From: Coriobacteriia bacterium
GTDB lineage: Bacteria > Actinomycetota > Coriobacteriia > Anaerosomatales > PALSA-660
Assembly (NCBI GenBank): GCA_025361335.1
Contig: JANYAK010000049.1
Location: 1 to 48,542, forward strand
Reading direction: 5' to 3'
DNA: 48,542 nucleotides
Shown here: positions 25,347 through 33,118 of the stretch, in pieces
Layout of the letters: each line of letters opens with the position of its first letter
Position numbering within the stretch: position 1 is the first letter of the stretch
Notes under the pieces: model-generated
Told to the model about the DNA's origin: nothing
The model's database searches: none
Seen by the model: the letters and a program-made list of their open reading frames with translations, nothing else
Made by a program: the position numbers and the translations under genes

Positions 25347-27101
25347 TCAGGACCTCCCCTTGAAATCACAGGAAGGGCCCGTTCGCACGATCGCGCCGTA
25401 CTTGCACACCTGCACGCACTGACGGCAGCCCACGCACTGCGTCGTGTCTATGACGGCCTTCGAGTCGCGCCCGCGGCTGATCGCCGGGCACCCCATCCTC
25501 ACGCACTCGCCGCAGGCGGTGCATGCCTCTTCATCGACCGCGAACGGGTCCGGGTGCTCCTTCGTCAGCAGGACGCATGGCGCTCTCGTGACGACCACGG
25601 ACACGTGCGGGGCGGCGACCGCCGCCCGCAGGGCCTTCTCGGTCGGACGCAGCAGGTTCGGGTCGACGACGCTCACGTCCGCGACCCCCAAAGCCGTGCA
25701 GACCGCCACGATATCGACATCCGGCGCCGTCTCCCCCATCAGAGTGCGCCCGGTGAAAGGGTTGTCCTGATGCCCGGTCATGGCCGTGATGCGGTTGTCG
25801 AGCACCACCACGGTCGAGGCGCCGCCGTTGTACACGGCGTCGAGCAGGCCCGTCAGCCCCGAGTGCGCGAAGGTGGAGTCCCCGAGCACCGCGACGACCG
25901 GTCGCTCCCCGGCCCCGCCCGAGCGTTCCAGCCCATGCGCCATGCCGATGCTCGCTCCCATGCAGACGCACGTGTCCATCGCGGACAGCGGCGGCAGGGA
26001 TGCCAAGGTGTAGCAGCCGATGTCTCCGATGATGACGGCGTCCATCTTGTGCAAGGCGTGGAAGACCCCACGGTGAGGGCAGCCGGCGCACAGCATCGGC
26101 GGCCTTGGGGGCAGGTCCGTGAAGATCTCCCGAGTCTCGGGAGGCTCGACGCCGAATGCCGCCGCTATGGCTCCCGGGCTCAGTTCGCCGATATGGGACA
26201 GCCCGACATCCTCGACCGGCAGCCCCAGAGCGAGCAGCCTGGACGTCAAGTAGGGGTCGAGCTCCTCGACTACCACGAGTCGCTCGACTGCGGCGGCGAA
26301 CGCACGGATCTTCTGCTCTGGAAGCGGGAAGGTCATCCCCAACTTGAGAGTCGATGCCTCCGGCAGGGCCTCGCGCACGAACTGATAGGCGACGCCGGAG
26401 GTGATGACTCCGACGGCGGTGTCCCTCATTTCGGCGACCGTGAACGGCGATCGCTCCGACTCGTCAGCGGCCTTCCTCAGCCTCTCCTCGAGGTCGATCC
26501 GGCGCCTGCGAGCGTTGCCTGGCATCATCACGTACTTCGGGGCCCGCTTCACATACGCGGGGCCGCGGCACTCCTGACGTTCTCCGGTTTCGACCAGACT
26601 CTTCCCATGGGACAGGCGGGTCGTCGAACGTAGGAGCACCGGCATGTCGAGACGCTCCGACAACTCGAACGCCGCGAGCGCCATCGCCCGCGCCTCCGAA
26701 CTGTCGGACGGCTCGAGCATCGGGATCCGGGCGAAAGCGGCATAGTTGCGCGTGTCCTGCTCGTTCTGCGAAGAGTGCATGCCGGGGTCGTCGGCGACCA
26801 CCACGACCAACCCCGCGCCCACTCCGGTATAGGCGATGGTGAACAGAGGGTCCGCGGCGACATTGAGGCCCACATGCTTCATGGCGACGAGCGAGCGAGC
26901 GCCGCCGAGGCTGGCTCCGGCAGCCACCTCGAACGCCACCTTCTCGTTCGTGGCCCACTCGGCGTGGACGCCTTCCATCCGCGCGAGATTCTCGAGTATC
27001 TCGGTCGACGGCGTCCCAGGATAGGCCGCCGCCACGAGGACCCCCGCCTCCCACGCACCATGCGCGATCGCCTCATTGCCGGACAGGAGTGTGTGCGACA
27101 A
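25347..27101 (-). CDS. iorA: Indolepyruvate:ferredoxin oxidoreductase alpha subunit
   Basis: This is the catalytic subunit of IOR, 584 residues from the TTG at 27101. The N-terminal pyrimidine-binding domain includes LLSGNEAIAHGAWEAG and YPGTPSTEILE. The thiamine diphosphate region includes GDSTFAHSGLTGL and VVLDN. The last ~55 residues carry two 4Fe-4S motifs, CTACGECVRMGCP and CVGCRQCVQVCKYGA. The TTG has AGGAG 4-5 nt upstream; an upstream in-frame ATG adds about 49 non-conserved residues that overlap the promoter. The enzyme is oxygen-sensitive and marks an anaerobic amino-acid fermenter or assimilator. Confidence 0.95.
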   Translation of the reverse strand: MSHTLLSGNEAIAHGAWEAGVLVAAAYPGTPSTEILENLARMEGVHAEWATNEKVAFEVAAGASLGGARSLVAMKHVGLNVAADPLFTIAYTGVGAGLVVVVADDPGMHSSQNEQDTRNYAAFARIPMLEPSDSSEARAMALAAFELSERLDMPVLLRSTTRLSHGKSLVETGERQECRGPAYVKRAPKYVMMPGNARRRRIDLEERLRKAADESERSPFTVAEMRDTAVGVITSGVAYQFVREALPEASTLKLGMTFPLPEQKIRAFAAAVERLVVVEELDPYLTSRLLALGLPVEDVGLSHIGELSPGAIAAAFGVEPPETREIFTDLPPRPPMLCAGCPHRGVFHALHKMDAVIIGDIGCYTLASLPPLSAMDTCVCMGASIGMAHGLERSGGAGERPVVAVLGDSTFAHSGLTGLLDAVYNGGASTVVVLDNRITAMTGHQDNPFTGRTLMGETAPDVDIVAVCTALGVADVSVVDPNLLRPTEKALRAAVAAPHVSVVVTRAPCVLLTKEHPDPFAVDEEACTACGECVRMGCPAISRGRDSKAVIDTTQCVGCRQCVQVCKYGAIVRTGPSCDFKGRS

Positions 27102-27128
27102 GGGGCTCCTCTCGCGTTCGGTACATAC

Positions 27129-27142
27129 GGCCTGTTCAGGCC
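27129..27142. repeat. 14-bp palindrome in the iorA leader
   Basis: GGCCTGTTCAGGCC is a perfect palindrome about 28-40 bp upstream of the iorA TTG and downstream of its predicted start site. It could be an operator or a small leader hairpin. Confidence 0.55.
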
Positions 27143-27173
27143 ATGCGTAGGGCGGTGCCTGCGGGTGCGTCGG

Positions 27174-27182
27174 ATGATACCA
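27174..27182 (-). promoter_or_regulatory. Extended -10 promoter of the ior-liv-paaK operon
   Basis: On the minus strand TGGTATCAT lies about 73 bp before the iorA TTG. It predicts a leader of about 65 nt containing the palindrome at 27129-27142. No clear -35 is visible. Confidence 0.5.
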
Positions 27183-27279
27183 CAGCACACCCGGTCCGCC
27201 GGACGCGCGACGCCGCGAGTGCACGCGTTCGTCGGCGGCCGGGGTCATGGTGGCTCACGCGACGACGTTCCATCGCGTG

Positions 27280-28476
27280 TCAGGGCCGAGCGGCGCCCAC
27301 GTAGTCGCCTCGCGACGCGATCCGCTCCGTCAGAGACGACACCTTCACGCGGTCACCGGTACCCGGGGCGTGGAGGTAGTTGCCGCTGCCGACGTAGATG
27401 CCGACGTGGTGCACCCGGTCCGGATCTCCGTCGTAGCCGAAGAACACGAGGTCGCCTGGAGCGAGGAGGTCCACACGGTCAGCCGAGATGGACCCGCCGA
27501 AGTCGAACTGTGATCGGCTGGTCCGTGGGATCTGGATGCCCATCTGACCGTATACGTACGAGGTCAGCCCGGAACAGTCGAACCCCGTAGACGGGCTGGC
27601 CCCGCCCCACACATAGGGCACTCCCAAGTACCGCAATCCCACGGTGACCGCATCGCCGTGAGCGGCGCCGGCAGCGCCGCTGCCACCCCGCGGCTTTGAC
27701 GATGCCCGGCGAGCCGCTTCCTCGGCGGCTCGTCTCGCCATCTCGGCGGCGACGGCCTTCTGCCGCTCCTCCTCCGCCCGAACGAGAGACGCGACCTCCG
27801 CCTTGAGACCGGCGACGAAGCCCTGCTGGGCCCGCAGAGCGGATTCCACCTCGACCTTACGGGCTTCGGCCTGCTGCCGCAGAGCCACCTGCTCGACCTC
27901 GCGGTTCTCGAGGGCGGCCTCCGCCGATGCGATCCGAACCCGGTAGCCGGTCACCTCACGCACCAGGTCGGCGTCGGACAGGCTGATCCTGTTGAGAAGG
28001 TCCAACCGCGTCATGAAGTCGTCGAACGATGACGTTCCCATCAGGACCGCGACCGCGTCGATCTCGCCGCCGGTGTAGATGGCCAGCGCACGGACGGCGA
28101 GCCTGTCCTGCGCGCGCTCGAGTCGGCGGGTCGCATCCTCCAGCTGCGCTCGAGTGACCTCGATCTGCTGCCGCGTGGAATCCAGCGCCTCGGTCACGGA
28201 ATCGTACTCCTCGACCTTCATCTCGAACGTGGCGTTGAGATCGTCCAGCGCCTTCGAGGCGGCGGCCGCTTCAGCCTTCTTGGATTCGATAGCGGTAGTG
28301 GACGGCGTCGCCCATGCCGGAAGGGATACCGACCAGAACGCCAGAGTGGCCGCGAGAATGAGGGCACCGGGGCCCGCGAAACGTCGCACCTTCGCCTCCA
28401 ACTGCTTCGTCGAATGCTGCGTCAAGAGGTGGCGGCGGCCGCTGGGGCCGATCGTCCGCCGCGCGAGTCCGTTCAC
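27280..28476 (-). CDS. Secreted coiled-coil NlpC/P60 peptidoglycan hydrolase
   Basis: This exported endopeptidase of about 398 residues probably cleaves peptidoglycan stem peptides. After a basic N-terminus and a signal segment (ALILAATLAFWSVSLPAWA) comes a long coiled-coil region as in PcsB- and RipA-type proteins. A Gly/Ala linker follows, then an NlpC/P60 domain with catalytic Cys in FDCSGLTSYVYG, His in HHVGIYVG and a third polar residue at NYLHAPG. GTG 28476 is chosen because a TGGTAGAAT -10 ends 5 nt upstream, implying a leaderless mRNA; a GTG five codons earlier would overlap that element. It is divergent from an RlpA-like protein with a similar N-terminal half. Confidence 0.9.
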   Translation of the reverse strand: MNGLARRTIGPSGRRHLLTQHSTKQLEAKVRRFAGPGALILAATLAFWSVSLPAWATPSTTAIESKKAEAAAASKALDDLNATFEMKVEEYDSVTEALDSTRQQIEVTRAQLEDATRRLERAQDRLAVRALAIYTGGEIDAVAVLMGTSSFDDFMTRLDLLNRISLSDADLVREVTGYRVRIASAEAALENREVEQVALRQQAEARKVEVESALRAQQGFVAGLKAEVASLVRAEEERQKAVAAEMARRAAEEAARRASSKPRGGSGAAGAAHGDAVTVGLRYLGVPYVWGGASPSTGFDCSGLTSYVYGQMGIQIPRTSRSQFDFGGSISADRVDLLAPGDLVFFGYDGDPDRVHHVGIYVGSGNYLHAPGTGDRVKVSSLTERIASRGDYVGAARP

Positions 28477-28481
28477 GTGCG

Positions 28482-28490
28482 ATTCTACCA
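28482..28490 (-). promoter_or_regulatory. Extended -10 of the NlpC/P60 gene (leaderless)
   Basis: On the minus strand TGGTAGAAT ends 5 nt before the GTG at 28476, with no ribosome-binding site. This spacing would put the transcription start on or next to the start codon. Confidence 0.5.
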
Positions 28491-28524
28491 CACGGCAGCG
28501 TCGCCGAACTCCCTTCCCCGTCCG

Positions 28525-28586
28525 CGCTGTGGGCTGTGGGCTGTGGACTGTGGGGCGATGTGGGGTGTGGGGTGGGGGGTGGGGGG
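28525..28586 (+). repeat. G-rich repeat tract with G-quadruplex potential
   Basis: An imperfect heptamer repeat (GCTGTGG-type, about 28525-28554) runs into four G-runs of 4, 4, 6 and 6 at 28562-28586, separated by 1-3 nt. The runs satisfy the four-G-run pattern for an intramolecular G-quadruplex. The tract lies between two divergent cell-wall genes. Confidence 0.75.
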
Positions 28587-28646
28587 TTCGTCGCCACGCG
28601 CATCCGGTGTTCGAGACGTTCGGCGCGGTGCGGAGGGTTCGCCGCC

Positions 28647-28655
28647 TGCTATGCT
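28647..28655 (+). promoter_or_regulatory. Extended -10 promoter of the RlpA-like gene
   Basis: TGCTATGCT lies 31 bp before the ATG at 28687 and just after the G-rich tract. The predicted leader of about 25 nt includes a GGAG ribosome site. Confidence 0.45.
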
Positions 28656-28686
28656 TTCCATCGAGACCCGGGATGGAGCCGAACCC

Positions 28687-29781
28687 ATGATCCGCCGTAC
28701 GGTGTGCTGGCCGCTCGAAGTGGCACTCTCGATCGCACTCGCGGCGTTCTCGGTCGCCCCGTTGGCAGCGACCCCCGACACCGCTTCGGCGGCCTCCTTC
28801 GCCGTTCCGGCCCCGCTGGCGCCGCCGACGTGGGACCCGAGGCTCGATGCGAACGCCGAACGGGCCCTCGAGCTGCAGCGCACCATCGAGGACCTTGAGG
28901 CCGAACAGGTCGCGCTCGACACGCGCCTCAGCATCACGAGCACCCGACTAGAGGCGCAGAACGTCCTGCTGAAGCGCGCGCAGGCTGAACTCCACGCGGC
29001 GCAGGAGAGCTTCAACCAGCGCGCGGTCGCCATGTACGAATCGTCAGGCTACACGGAGCTCGCGATCCTTCTCGATGCGACCTCATGGGCGGACCTCGTC
29101 ACGAGAGCCACCGTCTTGTCCCGCATGCTGGAGGTCGACCGCCTCGCCCTTGAAGATGCGGCGGTCGTCGCCTCCCAGGCGGAGTACCAGTCCAGCGTTC
29201 TCGACGACCTGCGCGCGCAGAACGCCGAGTTGCGAAACATCGATGCCCAGCGGACGGGCTTGCTCGAGGCGACACGGGGAGAGTTGCAGGTGCTCATGAC
29301 CTCCCTGAGCCCCCAGGCGTCGACGGCCGTCGAGGCGAGACACACCGAAGCCGCCGCGTTCCGCGAGAAGTGGCGTGCGAGCTCGATCCCCCTCGGGACC
29401 CGCATCCGCAAGGTCGCCGCTGTCGTGCGACCCTACACCGACCGCACCTATCTGGCCTCAGAGTTCCACCCGCACCTGTTCCGTACGACGGGCATCATGT
29501 ACAGCGCCATCTGCACGCCATACGGACCCGAGTATGTCGGCCGCACTGCGGCATCAGGGGCGGCGTACAACCCTGAGGACTTCACGTGCGCGTCACGGTC
29601 GCTCGCGTTCGGAACATGGATCGCGCTAAGCCGGGGCAAGAAGCGCATCGTCGTGGTCGTGACCGACCGGGGGCCCTTCGTGGCCGGCCGCGACCTGGAC
29701 ATCACGCCGACCGCCGCGGACGCTCTGGGGCTCACCGGAGTCGATCAAGTCCAGCTGGAGGTACTCACGGCCGGGCCGTGA
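28687..29781 (+). CDS. Secreted coiled-coil protein with RlpA-like double-psi beta-barrel
   Basis: This 364-residue exported protein has a signal segment (about 8-30), a coiled-coil region (about 50-225) and a C-terminal double-psi beta-barrel like RlpA (SGAAYNPEDFTCASRSLAFG; VVVTDRGPFVAGRDLDITP). RlpA proteins bind or cleave denuded glycan strands at septa. The conserved RGPF and DLD elements are present. GGAG lies 8 nt before the ATG at 28687. The coiled-coil half resembles that of the divergent NlpC/P60 protein (compare AVAMYESSGYTELAILL and ALAIYTGGEIDAVAVLM), suggesting shared ancestry with swapped catalytic ends. Confidence 0.85.
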   Translation: MIRRTVCWPLEVALSIALAAFSVAPLAATPDTASAASFAVPAPLAPPTWDPRLDANAERALELQRTIEDLEAEQVALDTRLSITSTRLEAQNVLLKRAQAELHAAQESFNQRAVAMYESSGYTELAILLDATSWADLVTRATVLSRMLEVDRLALEDAAVVASQAEYQSSVLDDLRAQNAELRNIDAQRTGLLEATRGELQVLMTSLSPQASTAVEARHTEAAAFREKWRASSIPLGTRIRKVAAVVRPYTDRTYLASEFHPHLFRTTGIMYSAICTPYGPEYVGRTAASGAAYNPEDFTCASRSLAFGTWIALSRGKKRIVVVVTDRGPFVAGRDLDITPTAADALGLTGVDQVQLEVLTAGP

Positions 29782-29797
29782 CCGGGCGGGAGCAGCT

Positions 29798-30313
29798 TCA
29801 GGCGACGTGGATGAGCGAGACGATCTGGTGATCGCCGAGCTTCTCCCGACCGTTCAGGAAGTCCAGCTCGAGCAGGAAGGCGAATCCGGCGACGGTCGCG
29901 CCGGAGCCGGTGACCAGCTCCGCCTTGGCTGCGGCGGTGCCACCCGTCGCGAGCACGTCGTCGATGACGAGCACGATGTCGCCGGGGACGACCGCGTCCG
30001 TGTGCATCTCGAGCGTGTCGACGCCGTACTCGAGGGAGTAGGCAGCCTTGGTTGTGTCGAAGGGAAGCTTGCCCGGCTTGCGCGCCGGAACGAAGCCCGA
30101 ACCGAGTGTGTAGGCCAAGGCGCCCCCGAGGATGAATCCTCGAGCCTCCGCACCCAGTACCTTGGTGATCCCCACGTTACGGAACGGTTCGGCCAGCATG
30201 TCGATAGCGGCCTTGAATCCGTCCTTGTCAGCCAGCAGAGGCGTGATGTCCTTGAACGCGATACCCGGCTTCGGGAAATCCGGTATGTCGCGGATGTAGC
30301 TCTCGAGGTTCAC
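29798..30313 (-). CDS. apt: Adenine phosphoribosyltransferase
   Basis: Apt salvages adenine to AMP using PRPP. The 171-residue protein has IPDFPKPGIAFKDITPLL near the start, GAEARGFILGGALAY, and the PRPP loop VLVIDDVLATGGTAAA. Length and sequence are standard. GGAGG lies about 9 nt before the GTG. It ends a minus-strand cluster that also holds hpt, 48 bp after the potassium channel gene, and converges on the RlpA-like gene with a 16-bp gap. Confidence 0.97.
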   Translation of the reverse strand: MNLESYIRDIPDFPKPGIAFKDITPLLADKDGFKAAIDMLAEPFRNVGITKVLGAEARGFILGGALAYTLGSGFVPARKPGKLPFDTTKAAYSLEYGVDTLEMHTDAVVPGDIVLVIDDVLATGGTAAAKAELVTGSGATVAGFAFLLELDFLNGREKLGDHQIVSLIHVA

Positions 30314-30361
30314 GTGGAGACGCCTCCCAAGACAGCGGTGTGTGGGCCGCGGACCAGCGTA

Positions 30362-31384
30362 TCACACGCTGGGCGAGCGGCAGTCGTCCGGAGATGTGCA
30401 CGCGAGCCCCGCGAGCGCCGCCAGCTGTTCCTCGGTGCCGATGGCCACGAGCTTGTCGCCGACATGCAGGACCGTACTCGGGGTCGGCTTGGTGTTGATA
30501 ACGCCGTCAGCAGCGTGCACCGCCAGGATGTAGGCGCCCGTGGCCTCGCGGATGCGCGACTCCCCTATCGACCGGCCCACGTACGGGTCATCCTCGCCAA
30601 GAAGGATCTCCTCGAGCTTGAAGCGGACGGAATCCCCTCGCGTGACGACGTCCAGATAGTCGGAGACCACGGGCTGCAGCACCATGGACGCCATGCGGCG
30701 GCCTCCGATCTCGGTCGGGGTGATCACTCGATCCGCGCCGGCGCGCACGAGCTTGCCTTCCGCGGACGAGGTCGTCGCGCGCGCGACGATGAACAGCCCC
30801 GGCTTCATGCCTCGAGCAGTCAAAGTGACGAAGAGGTTGTCGGCATCGGTGTCCAAGGCGGTGACCAAGCTGCGAGCGCGCTCGATACCGGCGGCCATGA
30901 GCGTCGTCTCCTCTGAGGCGTCACCCTGCACCCACAGCCAGCCGCGCTCACGCGCGCGGGCGATCGCCGCCTCGTCGCAATCGATCACGACGAAAGGCAC
31001 GCCTCTCGCGGCGTACTCATCCGCTACGGTCGAACCCACCCGACCGAGCCCGGCGACCACATGGTGACCGACCGCCTCGGCGATCCGCTTCTGCATGCGC
31101 CTGCCCTCCAAGAGACCGGTGAAGTGTCCTTCGACCATGAAGTCGATGATGGTGCCGAGAGAGAAGAGGATCGCGCCGAACCCGACGATGATGAGAGCCA
31201 TGGTGAACAGGCGTCCCGCGACCGAGAGGGGCGCGACCTCCCGGAACCCCACCGTGCCCACAGTGATCACGGTCATGTAGAGGGCGTCCAAGAAGACCCA
31301 ACCCTCGATGACCATGTAGCCGGTGGTGCCGACCACGAGGACCAGCCCCAGTACGGCCAGCGCATATGCGAACCGTCGCAGCAT
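30362..31384 (-). CDS. Potassium channel with TrkA-N (RCK) domains, MthK-like
   Basis: This 340-residue protein has two transmembrane helices around a pore loop with selectivity filter TVGF (44-47, in VITVGTVGFREV). A Rossmann-type RCK/TrkA-N domain (VVAGLGRVGSTVADEYA, about 108-230) and a TrkA-C domain (about 250-325) follow. The layout is that of ligand-gated potassium channels such as MthK, in which nucleotides or divalent ions bound to the RCK ring open the pore. The ATG lies 1 bp after the hpt stop, so it is co-translated with purine salvage genes. Confidence 0.92.
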   Translation of the reverse strand: MLRRFAYALAVLGLVLVVGTTGYMVIEGWVFLDALYMTVITVGTVGFREVAPLSVAGRLFTMALIIVGFGAILFSLGTIIDFMVEGHFTGLLEGRRMQKRIAEAVGHHVVAGLGRVGSTVADEYAARGVPFVVIDCDEAAIARARERGWLWVQGDASEETTLMAAGIERARSLVTALDTDADNLFVTLTARGMKPGLFIVARATTSSAEGKLVRAGADRVITPTEIGGRRMASMVLQPVVSDYLDVVTRGDSVRFKLEEILLGEDDPYVGRSIGESRIREATGAYILAVHAADGVINTKPTPSTVLHVGDKLVAIGTEEQLAALAGLACTSPDDCRSPSV

Positions 31385-31385
31385 C

Positions 31386-31943
31386 CTAGCCGACGACCTC
31401 GTCCCGGACCGTCGCGACGTAGCGCAAGTTGCGGTAGCGTCCCCGGATGTCCAGCCCGTAACCGACGACGTAGCGGTCCTTGATCGAGAAGCCGCGATAC
31501 GCGATCGGCAGGTCGACGATGCGACGGACGTCGCGATCCAGCAGGATCGCGACTTCGAGGCTCGCCGGTCCGCGCTGCCTCAGGACACCCAGCAGGTAGT
31601 TCAGCGTCAGCCCCGTGTCGATGATGTCCTCGACGATGAGTACGGACGCGCCTTCGATGTCCTCGTCCAGGTCCTTGGTGATCCGGACGGCTCCCGTTGG
31701 GGCCTCGTGCTCATAGGCGGAGACGGCCATGAAGTCGAGGCGTAGCGGCAGGTCGATGCTCCTGCATAGGTCGGCCAGGAAGAACACGCCACCCCGCAGC
31801 ACCGTGACCAGTACCAGGTCCCGTCCCGCGTAGTCGGTCGTGATCCGCCGGCCGATCTCGGCCACCCGGGCTCGCAGCTGTTCCTCGGTCAGCAGAACGG
31901 CATCGGCCACGGCCGGGGCGTCGGCGGGGAGCCCACCGCTCAC
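31386..31943 (-). CDS. hpt: Hypoxanthine phosphoribosyltransferase
   Basis: Hpt converts hypoxanthine and guanine to IMP and GMP with PRPP. The 185-residue protein includes VTVLRGGVFFLADL, the PRPP-binding loop VLIVEDIIDTGLTL, and FSIKDRYVVGYGLD near the C-terminus. The GTG start overlaps the upstream gene by 4 bp; a GGAGGGG site lies about 10 nt upstream. A purine importer at 13758-15179 could supply its substrate. Confidence 0.95.
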   Translation of the reverse strand: MSGGLPADAPAVADAVLLTEEQLRARVAEIGRRITTDYAGRDLVLVTVLRGGVFFLADLCRSIDLPLRLDFMAVSAYEHEAPTGAVRITKDLDEDIEGASVLIVEDIIDTGLTLNYLLGVLRQRGPASLEVAILLDRDVRRIVDLPIAYRGFSIKDRYVVGYGLDIRGRYRNLRYVATVRDEVVG

Positions 31944-32392
31944 GAGACGGGATCCCCTCCGGGCGGCACGTGGGCGTCGGCGGCCGCAGGCGCCGAGCGC
32001 TGCGGCATCGCCGCGTGGGCCGCAGGGATGTCGAACTTGAACAGCAAGGCGCGGAAGTCTTTTTGGTAGAAGATCTTCACGTTCACGTCGGGATAGAGCT
32101 CCTTGAGGCGTCGCACCTTGCGATTCTTCTTCGTGACGAGCTTCTGGTTCATGGTCGTCAACTCGATATAGAGATCGAGGTCGGGCAGGTAGAAGTCCGG
32201 GCTGAACGACGCGATCGCGTTTCCGTGCCGGTCCCACTCGATCGGGAACGTCGTGGGTTCGTACTCCCATCGGATGCGATAGAAGTCCAGGATCCGCGCC
32301 GCGACGCGTTCGGACGGGTGGGCGAAGGATGTACCCGCGACCCGTTCGGAAACGAGCATCTCAGCCGTCTGCGTGGGGTCGGTGGCGACCAT
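31940..32392 (-). CDS. PD-(D/E)XK nuclease-like hypothetical protein
   Basis: This 150-residue protein carries a PD-(D/E)XK-like core: a helical Glu29 region (SERVAARILDFYRIRWEYEP), then SFSPDFYLPDLDLYIELTT with Asp66 and Glu77-Leu-Thr79, and a lysine-rich helix (QKLVTKKNRKVRRLKELYP). The pattern resembles TnsA/Vsr-type nuclease folds. No transposon or restriction partner is nearby. It sits in an operon between ftsR and hpt, so a housekeeping nucleic-acid role is possible. Function unknown; the fold call is by motif only. The C-terminal ~25 residues are Ala/Pro-rich and probably disordered. Confidence 0.65.
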   Translation of the reverse strand: MVATDPTQTAEMLVSERVAGTSFAHPSERVAARILDFYRIRWEYEPTTFPIEWDRHGNAIASFSPDFYLPDLDLYIELTTMNQKLVTKKNRKVRRLKELYPDVNVKIFYQKDFRALLFKFDIPAAHAAMPQRSAPAAADAHVPPGGDPVS

Positions 32393-32398
32393 GTACTC

Positions 32399-33118
32399 CT
32401 ACATCACATCCTCGAACGTGTCGGCGAGCGCCCGCTTCAGCAGATTGCGCTTGAGCTCGTCCGTGAGCTTGGACAGTTCCCCTACCGACTCGACGAGCTT
32501 CTGCCGGGTCTCGGGCGTGCGATGGCGCATGGTGGGCATCAGTATCTGGGAGAAGAGCGCCGCCTCGCGTTCCGCGGAGTTGGAGTAAGTCCGCAGATGC
32601 CTCGCCTCCACTCCGAACTTGCGCAAGTCCCAACACGCGTGCGCGACCTGGATGTCGGCGCGACGCAACTCCTCGCCATGCTCGCCGTCGTCGATGCGGA
32701 CGAGCCCGAACTCCGCGAGTTCCCGAACGAAGGAGGCCGGTAGACCGAGCGTGCTCTGCACCTGGTCGAGCGGAACGGTGGCCACGTCCTCGAACGGGAG
32801 GGCGACCGCCTCGGGCCGTGTGACCATGGGCCGAAGCTCCTCGGGGACCCTCCCCTTGTCGAGGTCCTTCAGCTTCTCGCGGATGACAGCCAGAGGCAGG
32901 AAATGCTCCTTCTGCAGCCGCAGGACCAGGTCGACGCGCGCAGCATCCGATGCGGAGAACTTGCGGTAGCCGCCAGCCGTCCTCTCGGGCGTGACGAGAC
33001 CCTCGTCCTCGAGGAACCGCACCTTGCTGATGGAAAGGTCGGGGTGGGCCGGCTGCAATCCCTCGACCAGCTCCCCGATAGTCATGTAGCCGCGACTGCG
33101 TCCCACGTTGCTCGTCAC
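32399..33118 (-). CDS. MerR-family regulator, FtsR-like
   Basis: This 239-residue regulator has an N-terminal MerR winged helix (YMTIGELVEGL; ISKVRFLEDEGLVTPERTAGGYRKF) and a long C-terminal helical region. A MerR protein directly after a small FHA protein matches corynebacterial odhI-ftsR and mycobacterial garA-Rv1828, in which FtsR activates ftsZ. The GTG overlaps the FHA gene stop by 4 bp; an ATG 11 codons later (33085) is also possible. The FtsR call rests on synteny and architecture. Confidence 0.8.
   Translation of the reverse strand: MTSNVGRSRGYMTIGELVEGLQPAHPDLSISKVRFLEDEGLVTPERTAGGYRKFSASDAARVDLVLRLQKEHFLPLAVIREKLKDLDKGRVPEELRPMVTRPEAVALPFEDVATVPLDQVQSTLGLPASFVRELAEFGLVRIDDGEHGEELRRADIQVAHACWDLRKFGVEARHLRTYSNSAEREAALFSQILMPTMRHRTPETRQKLVESVGELSKLTDELKRNLLKRALADTFEDVM

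Noticed and set aside
31940-32392. Transposon TnsA or restriction endonuclease
   Set aside because: No transposase, methyltransferase or terminal repeats nearby, and the gene is tightly embedded in a housekeeping operon.
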